Positions 38,098 through 45,291 of a stretch of 64,000 nt of DNA are shown piece after piece. The DNA is from Promethearchaeota archaeon (GTDB taxonomy: Archaea; Asgardarchaeota; Lokiarchaeia; Sigyniarchaeales; SOKP01): contig JAHPZA010000010.1 of assembly GCA_019058445.1 (NCBI GenBank), positions 248,001-312,000 on the forward strand. Reading direction: 5' to 3'. The notes under the pieces were generated by a model. The model worked only from the letters and a program-made list of their open reading frames with translations. It had not been told where the DNA came from and did no database searches. Both the position numbers and the translations under genes were made by a program. Numbering within the stretch: position 1 is the first letter of the stretch; every line of letters starts with the position of its first letter.

Positions 38098-39321
38098 GTG
38101 CCACACAAAAAATATACTATGAAAAATGTACCACAGGGTAAAAAAAAGAGAGAATTATTCCAAATCTTATTTTTGGGTTTTATTTCCTTTTCACTAATTT
38201 TCTATTTTTATTATATTAGTGATACTTTGACAGTTCCAACGAACTTACCGAAAGTCTACATTACTTGTAATTCTGATATTAGTAAAAATCGTTATAGAGA
38301 ATGTGTAATTGAAGTAGAATATGATTCTACATTAGCAGATGTTAGACTAAGAGGCAATGCTAAAACAAGATACGATAAGAAAGAATACCGAGTACGACTA
38401 TATCAACCGAAATCGTTTGTAGGAATGCGTCGTGACGATGACTGGCAACTTTTTGCAATGTATGATGACTTTACATATATGAGAACTAAGTTAGCATTCG
38501 ATGTATGGCGTAGTCTGGAGCCTTCAAATCCAACGGCTATTTTACCAGACTCGGAATATGTAAATCTTTATTTAAACAATGAATACAAAGGTCTTTATTT
38601 ATTAGCAGAAAAAAATGATAGGAGATTATTCGGATTGGATCACCCAAGAAATAATACAGATTCGAGTTTAATATTTCAAGCTGAACCCTTTACACTGCTT
38701 AGAGAATATGATAAAGATGTCTGGCAACAAGACCTCCCAGATCCTGAAAATGTCAACATCATAGATGAGATATTAACTAACTTAATTTATTTTATCAATA
38801 ATACATCTAATGAGGATTTTTTTAATCCAGTTTCGGGGATTTATTCAATTTTTTATAAACAAAACTTAATAGATTTTTTTATATTTAATCTTTTCATACT
38901 TCATGGGGATTTTTGGCATCATAATTATTTTATTGTTAGAAATACTAATCCCAGTAAATTCTTTATGATTCCATGGGATTTTGATATAAGTTTTGGTCAA
39001 GCAGCTGAACATATTTATAGCGCTAATGAGAATCCAGAATCAGAAATTAGACGAGTAAATGAATTATTTCGTCGTTTACTAGATTATGAAGAATTTAGGG
39101 CAGATTGTAAAAATCGATGGATAAATCTTAGAAATAATCTTTGGACAAATGGATTTTTTGAAGATCTGATTTTAGATAATTATGAAGAAATAAAAGATAG
39201 TTTACCACTTGATTGGAATATGTGGTATTCTAAAATAGATGATAAAAATTATATAAAAATTCTAATTGAATGGATACCTGAGCGTTTAGAATATTGCGAT
39301 TCTTATTTCTCTCAATTTTAA
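38098..39321 (+). CDS. CotH kinase-family protein, membrane anchored (copy 1)
   Basis: 407-aa protein: a short basic head, one membrane anchor at about residues 20-42 (LFQILFLGFISFSLIFYFYY), then an outer CotH domain. GTG start, supported by GAGGA seven bases upstream. CotH landmarks are present: RLRGNAKTRYDKKEYRVRLY, DDDWQLFAMYDD, VNLYLNNEYKGLYLLAEK, and the metal-binding MIPWDFDISFG. In Bacillus, CotH is an atypical kinase that phosphorylates coat proteins; here the kinase-like domain appears outside the membrane, so its phosphate donor is unclear. A second copy lies at 41190, with DUF4956 and VTC genes between. The block is probably one functional unit. Confidence 0.88.
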   Translation: MPHKKYTMKNVPQGKKKRELFQILFLGFISFSLIFYFYYISDTLTVPTNLPKVYITCNSDISKNRYRECVIEVEYDSTLADVRLRGNAKTRYDKKEYRVRLYQPKSFVGMRRDDDWQLFAMYDDFTYMRTKLAFDVWRSLEPSNPTAILPDSEYVNLYLNNEYKGLYLLAEKNDRRLFGLDHPRNNTDSSLIFQAEPFTLLREYDKDVWQQDLPDPENVNIIDEILTNLIYFINNTSNEDFFNPVSGIYSIFYKQNLIDFFIFNLFILHGDFWHHNYFIVRNTNPSKFFMIPWDFDISFGQAAEHIYSANENPESEIRRVNELFRRLLDYEEFRADCKNRWINLRNNLWTNGFFEDLILDNYEEIKDSLPLDWNMWYSKIDDKNYIKILIEWIPERLEYCDSYFSQF

Positions 39322-39361
39322 ATAAAAGAATTGCATAATTTTAACAGGTATCTCTTGATTT

Positions 39362-40126
39362 TTATATTTCTACGGAACTACTACCCTCAATTACTTTTAC
39401 ATGAGTAATATATTTGAAATTTTGAATTTCTCTTAAAAGTTGAGCCTTAGGAGTGAGTTTATCTTCAAAGATTTCTCTACTTTTTCTAAAACTCGTTAAT
39501 GAGAACAAGGGCGATTTTTGTTTAAAAGTAACGATAAAACTAAGACGATTTGTTTTCTCATCGACAGAATCAACACCTAATAAAGAATAGTATTTCAAAT
39601 AAGAGATAAAGATTGGAGTTAAGATTTTAGCATAATCTTTATCAACAGGGAAGTACATCTCTAAAATATCTTGAGCTAACCCTTTTTGACCAAATTGAGT
39701 ATAGGTCAGGAAATACATTAGACCACAGCCGACAAAGGTACCAATCATTGCTAAAGGATAAAACCTTGTGCCACAAGCCATACCAATGGCCATAACAAAG
39801 AAAATAAACCCTACATCTCTGCTATCTTTTACAGCATTTCTAAACCGAACGATAGAGAGTGCTCCGAGTAAAGTAAATGCACGAGCGATGTTTGTTCCGA
39901 TTATTAACATTACCATTGCAACAATCATTCCAATGAGTACTAAATTCTGCGTAAAAGTTTGAGAATAACTTACTCCTCTATGAGTTCCTCTATAAGTTAT
40001 TGCAATAATAATGCTTAAAACTAGACTCCAGAAAAGGACAAGAAGGACATCCATTAAATCTATTTCAGTCCCTAAATTACGGAAAGATTGTTCCATAAAG
40101 ATCGTAAAAAAATCTTGAAATATCAT
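39362..40126 (-). CDS. DUF4956 membrane protein
   Basis: 254-aa protein with about four N-terminal helices and a cytoplasmic C-terminal domain of about 110 residues. RAFTLLGALSIVRFRNAVKDSRDVGFIFFVMAIGMACG is the DUF4956 core. The C-terminal FIVTFKQKSPLFSLT and HVKVIEGSSSVEI look like a small alpha-beta domain. In bacteria, DUF4956 genes recur next to VTC-domain and CotH genes, as here, so a shared role in polyphosphate or phosphorylated surface polymer handling is suspected, not proven. It is translated just after the VTC gene, 37 bases downstream on the same strand. Start ATG is clear. Confidence 0.88.
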   Translation of the reverse strand: MIFQDFFTIFMEQSFRNLGTEIDLMDVLLVLFWSLVLSIIIAITYRGTHRGVSYSQTFTQNLVLIGMIVAMVMLIIGTNIARAFTLLGALSIVRFRNAVKDSRDVGFIFFVMAIGMACGTRFYPLAMIGTFVGCGLMYFLTYTQFGQKGLAQDILEMYFPVDKDYAKILTPIFISYLKYYSLLGVDSVDEKTNRLSFIVTFKQKSPLFSLTSFRKSREIFEDKLTPKAQLLREIQNFKYITHVKVIEGSSSVEI

Positions 40127-40163
40127 ATAAAAAACACCAATTTTGTATTATAAAAAAACTTTA

Positions 40164-40904
40164 TTAAACAATACTCAGTATTATTCCACGCTCTAAACCA
40201 CTGGCAAATTTGCTCATTTTTTGTTGGAGAATATTATTTCTTTGAAGCATTTTAACTGCCCAATGAGGGATAAAACTATTGAATTTAATTTCCATTATGG
40301 ATACATTAGGAGAAACTACATACTTAGAACCATTTCCAACATGAAGATCAAAGTTAAAATATCGGACTCTAACATTTGTATCAAATGTTATCCTAAATCT
40401 ATTCTCCAATCTATCCATATATGGTTGCCTATCATAGCAGACAACACAAACGGGTTGTAAACTATATCTCTTATATAGATACCAAATTTCATCTAAATTT
40501 ACTTTATCTTCCTTACTAGCGTTCTCATAGAAGTTTTGTGCTTCAGGAGTTGTGTTATCAATAATTTTGAAAGCATCATTAAATGGAACAAGAACTCTAT
40601 TTTTAGATACATTTTCATTATTTTTTTTTTTTAGCTCGATAAAAACCAATTCATCATCCCCGTTTTGAAAATCGGGGTAGAACCGTATCCTTAATTTTAT
40701 TCTCGTCTTAATTCCATTAGTTTTTTCAAAAAAAGATTTTTTGAATGGTGAGTCAAAATATACACTTCTCACTTCATAATGATGATTGTTAGTAACATGT
40801 GTATCTAATTTCATAAAAGGTTGGATTTGTCTAATTACATTATTTTGCTGTATCATTGAAAGTTGATACTTAATCTCAAATCGATTGAAATATTTTTGCT
40901 GCAA
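40164..40904 (-). CDS. VTC-domain protein (polyphosphate polymerase-like)
   Basis: 246-aa single-domain protein of the VTC/CYTH-like tunnel fold. Basic tunnel residues are visible: FEIKYQLS near the N-terminus, RIKLRIRFY, FIELKKKN, then CYDRQPYMDRLENRFRITFD and the acidic-basic MEIKFNSFIPHWAV. In yeast Vtc4 these positions bind ATP and metal and build polyphosphate; most key charges appear conserved. No membrane helix, so it likely acts in the cytoplasm with the DUF4956 membrane partner encoded next to it. Whether it makes polyphosphate, binds it or acts on another triphosphate is open. It is divergent from the second CotH gene. Confidence 0.88.
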   Translation of the reverse strand: MQQKYFNRFEIKYQLSMIQQNNVIRQIQPFMKLDTHVTNNHHYEVRSVYFDSPFKKSFFEKTNGIKTRIKLRIRFYPDFQNGDDELVFIELKKKNNENVSKNRVLVPFNDAFKIIDNTTPEAQNFYENASKEDKVNLDEIWYLYKRYSLQPVCVVCYDRQPYMDRLENRFRITFDTNVRVRYFNFDLHVGNGSKYVVSPNVSIMEIKFNSFIPHWAVKMLQRNNILQQKMSKFASGLERGIILSIV

Positions 40905-41189
40905 TTTTATCTTACACTCTATACTCTTTAATACAACAATTTAAGTAATTAATAGTGTAATAAAAATTTCTTTTTTTATATTTAATCCATTTAATTAAAA
41001 GTCTGAAGTGTTTAGGATATATCGCTCAAAAGTCGTTAATTTCGATTATTTTAATAAAAATCAAATGAGATAATAAGGATTTTAACCAAAACACTCTAAT
41101 TATAATTTAGGAGGCATAAAGTTAAAAGTGTGCATTATTTATGAAAATTTAAGATATATGATAATGATGAAACTTGGTTCAAAATCTTC

Positions 41190-42473
41190 ATGATTAAATC
41201 AAAGATCTTAATAACCAAATTACCAATGCACCGACGGAAAAAGGAAGTATTGGTGCTATTTACTACAGGAATTCTCGCGTTTTCAGCAATTTTTTTTTAT
41301 TCCTATATCTTGTATTCCCAATTAAGTCTTTTGGAATTTCCTAGAATAAATATTACATGTGATGATGAAAGCCTTACTAATGAAGAGTATATAAATTGTA
41401 CCTTTGAACTAGAAAATGAGGAGGATTCTGAAAGAATCCTACTCTTAAATTCTAAGATTCGAATTAGGGGATCAGGATCAGGCGGAGGAGTTCATCGATG
41501 GCCAAAAAAGGGATATCGTATTGAATTATCTCAGCAAGTGTCATTATTAGGAATGAGAAAGGAAGATGATTGGATTTTATTTGCTTTATATACAGATTAT
41601 CCGAGGATGAGAATTAAGCACTCCATGGATATTTGGCGGAGTTTAGAGTCGAGTGATCCAACTGCTATTTTACCAGAATCCGAATACGTTATTTTATATC
41701 TTAACGGTGAATTTCAGGGGCTTTATTTACTTGCAGAAAAAAATAATAGAAGACTATTCGGACTTGATGATGCAACAAATAATATTAATTCTAGTCTCAT
41801 CATTCAAGCGGGACCGAATGCTTTTTTTACGGAATATGATGAAACTGAATGGGAACAAGACTGGCCAAATGAGGATGACGATATATTTATTAAAGATAAA
41901 ATTATGACTGAATTAATAGATTTTATTAACAATTCTAAAGATGAAGAATTTTTTAATGACAAAAAGGGTATTTATAGTATTTTTGATAAGCAAAATTTAA
42001 TTGATTTTTATGTATATAATTACTTCATACTCCATGAAGATTTTTGGAGGAAAAATTATTTTATCGTCAGAAATAGCGAACCAAGCAAATTTTTTTTAGT
42101 TCCATGGGATTTTGATCACGCACTAGGACAGTATATGGATAAAACATATCCTTTTTATATGGATCCTGAATCTGAACTTAGAAAAAACAATGAATTATAT
42201 AATCGTCTTTTAGATAATAAAGAATTCAGAATGGAATGTAAGCTACGTTGGTTTCAATTAAGAGAAGAACTGTGGACTGAAGAGTTTTTCTTAGAGATGT
42301 GTGAAGATTATTATGAAACAATAAAGCCTATTTTGGAATATGATACAAGTGTATGGAATCCTTTTTTGATAAAAGAAAGTTGGAATAATGATGTGGATGA
42401 ATCTGTCTCAGAATTGATTGAGTGGATTCCTAACAGAATTGAATTTTGTGATGATTATTTTGCTCAATTTTAG
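41190..42473 (+). CDS. CotH kinase-family protein, membrane anchored (copy 2)
   Basis: 427-aa paralogue of the gene at 38098: cytoplasmic basic head, one anchor helix (EVLVLFTTGILAFSAIFFYSYI), outer CotH domain. Landmarks include KIRIRGSGSGGGVHRWPKKGYRIEL, EDDWILFALYTD, LYLNGEFQGLYLLAEKNNRRLFG and the metal site LVPWDFDHALGQ. The glycine-rich insert before the Lys is larger than in copy 1. A small GTG-started frame with AGGAGG upstream (41128-41193) ends at TGA overlapping this ATG; coupling is possible. The pair of paralogues may have different targets or form a heterodimer. Confidence 0.87.
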   Translation: MIKSKILITKLPMHRRKKEVLVLFTTGILAFSAIFFYSYILYSQLSLLEFPRINITCDDESLTNEEYINCTFELENEEDSERILLLNSKIRIRGSGSGGGVHRWPKKGYRIELSQQVSLLGMRKEDDWILFALYTDYPRMRIKHSMDIWRSLESSDPTAILPESEYVILYLNGEFQGLYLLAEKNNRRLFGLDDATNNINSSLIIQAGPNAFFTEYDETEWEQDWPNEDDDIFIKDKIMTELIDFINNSKDEEFFNDKKGIYSIFDKQNLIDFYVYNYFILHEDFWRKNYFIVRNSEPSKFFLVPWDFDHALGQYMDKTYPFYMDPESELRKNNELYNRLLDNKEFRMECKLRWFQLREELWTEEFFLEMCEDYYETIKPILEYDTSVWNPFLIKESWNNDVDESVSELIEWIPNRIEFCDDYFAQF

Positions 42474-42505
42474 AAAAATAACTTAAATGATTTTTTTTAA
42501 CTTCA

Positions 42506-42670
42506 CTATTTATAATATCCAATTTCTTGCATATCAATAGCCAGAGCAAAAATAAGAATTAAGAGTTTATTTTTTTCATTTAAAGGAAATTGATTTTTTT
42601 CAAAATATATTGCTATGGGAAATATCAGAAAAGGATATATATAAGAACACACCTCTATTAATGCTAAAAA
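42506..42670 (-). pseudogene. possible C-terminal remnant of a membrane protein
   Basis: In the gap between CotH copy 2 and the MaoC gene, the minus strand has a 54-codon open frame without a start codon, ending in TAG at 42506. It encodes FLALIEVCSYIYPFLIFPIA, then IYFEKNQFPLNEKNK and a second hydrophobic run ending DMQEIGYYK. The helix-polar loop-helix order looks protein-like. The family was not identified. Confidence 0.35.
42636..42645 (+). promoter_or_regulatory. TATA-box-like element before MaoC
   Basis: TATATATAAG lies about 90 bases upstream of the MaoC-like gene's first ATG. The distance implies a leader of about 65 bases. It overlaps the candidate remnant on the other strand, so the match could be incidental. 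Confidence 0.3.
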
Positions 42671-42756
42671 CTAATAGATACATAATTAGTAACTAAATTA
42701 TAGTTACTCAAGTTAAAAAAGTAAGTAAAATATTAATGAATTGGAGAATTAAAACA

Positions 42757-43149
42757 ATGGAGAAAAGCTTTTCAATTTCTAAAAAAATAACAAAAGAAGA
42801 TATCCAGAAGTTTATTGAAATTAGTGGTGATGACAATCCTGTTCATACAGATGAAAATTTTGCTAAGAGAACAATTTTTAGAAAACCTATAGCACACGGC
42901 TTAATTTCTGCTTCTTTAATATCCTGTGGTTTAACTAAACTTATGGGAGAAGGAAATATTTGGCTCACTCAAGATTTAAAATTTGAAAAACCAGTATATA
43001 TAGGTGATGAGATAACAGCAAATCTGAAAATTGTAAACATTGATTCGAATAAAGTATATAAAATTGAAACTACTTTGACAAACCAAAACGGAAAAGTTGT
43101 TATTAGCGGTTTTGCTGAATGCAAACTTTTCCCCGTTAAAAAGACTTAA
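42757..43149 (+). CDS. MaoC-like (R)-specific enoyl hydratase
   Basis: 130-aa hot-dog fold hydratase. Active-site signature SGDDNPVHTDENFA gives Asp25 and His30, the catalytic pair of PhaJ/MaoC enzymes, followed by RKPIAHGLISASLIS. It would add water across an enoyl thioester on CoA or ACP to give an (R)-3-hydroxyacyl thioester, or run in reverse. ATG at 42757 gives the normal N-terminus; an ATG seven codons upstream (42736) is also possible. It is 33 bases before the phosphopantetheinyl transferase gene in the same direction, which ties it to the carrier-protein module. Confidence 0.9.
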   Translation: MEKSFSISKKITKEDIQKFIEISGDDNPVHTDENFAKRTIFRKPIAHGLISASLISCGLTKLMGEGNIWLTQDLKFEKPVYIGDEITANLKIVNIDSNKVYKIETTLTNQNGKVVISGFAECKLFPVKKT

Positions 43150-43182
43150 TTTGTTAGTTTAATTATAAAAATTGAAGAATTG

Positions 43183-43989
43183 ATGCAAAATATTAAATTA
43201 CCTTATTATCTTTCTTTCGATAAATTGCTATACTCAACAAACCTATATGGTTATGAATATAATTTTTATACTGCTATGATAAGCAATAACTTCATTTTAA
43301 TTGGTCATAGCTCAAAAAACCCTAAAAAAGGAAATAGGCAGAAAGCAATCAATAAAATATTAAAAAGTAGGTTAATTTGGAATAAATCTGAATTAAAAGC
43401 TCTCAATTTAATCTTAGGGGAGAAGCAATTATATAAAATTACCGAATGGATTTTAACTAGAATATTATTAAAGTTAGGATTAATTTTATTCTGGAAGGAA
43501 TGCGATACTAATATAAAATGTTCCATAAAAGAGATCTCACTAGAGAAAAATCACTTGAATAAGCCAAATATTAAAATTATTTCAAATAACAATACTTTAT
43601 CAAACCATAAATCTTTCGTATCAATTTCACACTCTAAAAAAGAAGTTTTTGTAGCTCTATGCAATAATCCCATTGGAATTGATACTGAACTAATAGATAA
43701 TCATTCGGAATCCTGGGAAAACAAAATCGTTTCAGAACTAGAAATTATAAATCTAAGTTATTTGCTAAAAAAATGCTGTGATTTATCGAAAGAAACAATA
43801 CTTACGATCATATGGGCTCTAAAAGAATCAACATTAAAGATCCAAGATGAGATTTCAATAGGTTCTTTACCAGAAATAGTTATTAGTATAGATAATAATA
43901 GAATAATAACTAGAGCTCCCACAAACAATAGAATCTATTATAACTATATTTCATTTAATAATGATTCTGTCTTAGTACTAACGATTTAA
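43183..43989 (+). CDS. 4'-phosphopantetheinyl transferase superfamily protein
   Basis: 268-aa Sfp-like protein. The C-terminal half holds the signature: SFVSISHSKKEVFVAL, NPIGIDTELI (Asp167, Glu169 for Mg2+), and WALKESTLK (Lys214-Glu215). These transfer 4'-phosphopantetheine from CoA to a carrier-protein serine. The N-terminal half (SSKNPKKGNRQKAINKILKS) is divergent from well-known Sfp proteins. Archaea usually lack carrier proteins and these transferases, so the presence of one near an ACP gene suggests a dedicated pair. A TTG one codon earlier is possible, but ATG at 43183 is simpler. It runs tail-to-tail into the LuxC-like gene, 15 bases apart. Confidence 0.85.
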   Translation: MQNIKLPYYLSFDKLLYSTNLYGYEYNFYTAMISNNFILIGHSSKNPKKGNRQKAINKILKSRLIWNKSELKALNLILGEKQLYKITEWILTRILLKLGLILFWKECDTNIKCSIKEISLEKNHLNKPNIKIISNNNTLSNHKSFVSISHSKKEVFVALCNNPIGIDTELIDNHSESWENKIVSELEIINLSYLLKKCCDLSKETILTIIWALKESTLKIQDEISIGSLPEIVISIDNNRIITRAPTNNRIYYNYISFNNDSVLVLTI

Positions 43990-44004
43990 AGATTCTAATT
44001 AAAT

Positions 44005-45291
44005 TTACCTTCCAATATAGACTGTAACCCAGTTAACTAATCTTGACAAGAATAGCATTCCATCCCATGGGGAATCAAATAAATGCATTTGTCCCAGATT
44101 TACACACCGAGATACTCCCCGCATTGTAACTTGATTCGCGAAATCAAGTAATTTAGATTTGTTTTCTATAGCGCAACCTATAGTTTGGACTTTTTTAGTA
44201 ATTAAAGGGATAAGTTGCTGTATGGAATCTATCTGCTTAATAAATATTGTTCTAGATTCAACAGGTTCCTCTAATGTCAAATCATTATTTATTAAAATTG
44301 TCCAATCATTTTCCCAAGGACAAATTACCGATTTTGAGGGACTCAGAGCGTAATCTGCTCTTACATTTATGATTTTTGTGGTTATATATTGATCAATCTC
44401 GGTTTTAGGATATCTTCTTGCTGCTTTTTTGAATTCTTCAGCTATGATTTGCGCTATTTCGTTTAAAGATTTGTTACTTCTTTCAAAAAATACAGTATGT
44501 GGTGATGTGCATGCTGCTTGATCGAATAAAAGTATATTGTTAATTAGAAAACGGATCTGTCTTGCAAAACTATCTAATTGAATTGCCTCAGTATCAAACA
44601 CAGAAAAGGAATATTTAGGTCCAAAAATAATATCTTCGCAATGTGTTCTTTTAGGTAACCCGGTTATTGCATTAACTGCCTCTTCACCTCCCCACACAAT
44701 TCTTGCATCGGCAATCTCAGAGAGCTCCAGATTAGCTTTATTATTGGTTCTCTCATAGTAGATAATACCCACCGATTTCAGAAGTTCTAACCCGGTAAGT
44801 CCTGTTTCAGTTTTGGTATTTGAAAAAACCTTTAACAACTTTATTATTGCTTCATGGCTATTCGGGGGAATTCTTAAGATATTTGCATTTCCAACAAATA
44901 AAGACTGTAATAATGAAAATAATCCTAAAGTGGGTACATTGCCAGCAATCCAATGACATGCTATACCACGTGGTTGGGCTTTAATACGCTTTTTATCTCC
45001 AACAAAGTTTTCCAAATATTCAAGATTGAAAAAATTTTTCTCAACTATTTGCATAAAATTACTTCGTCTTAACCAGGCTGACAGAAAAATTGCTCCTTCT
45101 AATCGATTAACTTCTCTATTTTTTCTAAGATTCTCGCTATACCCTTGAAAAAGGTCAATGATATCACTTTTCTCAACCTTATTTAAATTTAAAAAGCCTT
45201 CTTGTATTGTGTTTAATAGCGGTCTAATAGAAGCCACTTTTTTACATTGAGGATAATAAAATTCTCCTCCAAACATGGCTAAATCGATCAT
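44005..45291 (-). CDS. luxC: LuxC-like acyl reductase
   Basis: 428-aa aldehyde-dehydrogenase-related acyl-CoA reductase (LuxC, PF05893). GNVPTLGLFSLLQSLFVGNANI and RIPPNSHEA bind NAD(P)H; RIVWGGEEAVNAITGLP follows. The acyl-enzyme cysteine is Cys261 in FDQAACTSPH. It reduces an activated acyl group to the aldehyde. In luminous bacteria the acyl chain comes from LuxE; here a LuxE domain is encoded immediately upstream, ending at the base before this ATG, so the two should cooperate. GGGAGGGGGCAATTAA supplies a strong ribosome site inside the upstream gene. It is the last gene of the ACP operon. Confidence 0.92.
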   Translation of the reverse strand: MIDLAMFGGEFYYPQCKKVASIRPLLNTIQEGFLNLNKVEKSDIIDLFQGYSENLRKNREVNRLEGAIFLSAWLRRSNFMQIVEKNFFNLEYLENFVGDKKRIKAQPRGIACHWIAGNVPTLGLFSLLQSLFVGNANILRIPPNSHEAIIKLLKVFSNTKTETGLTGLELLKSVGIIYYERTNNKANLELSEIADARIVWGGEEAVNAITGLPKRTHCEDIIFGPKYSFSVFDTEAIQLDSFARQIRFLINNILLFDQAACTSPHTVFFERSNKSLNEIAQIIAEEFKKAARRYPKTEIDQYITTKIINVRADYALSPSKSVICPWENDWTILINNDLTLEEPVESRTIFIKQIDSIQQLIPLITKKVQTIGCAIENKSKLLDFANQVTMRGVSRCVNLGQMHLFDSPWDGMLFLSRLVNWVTVYIGR

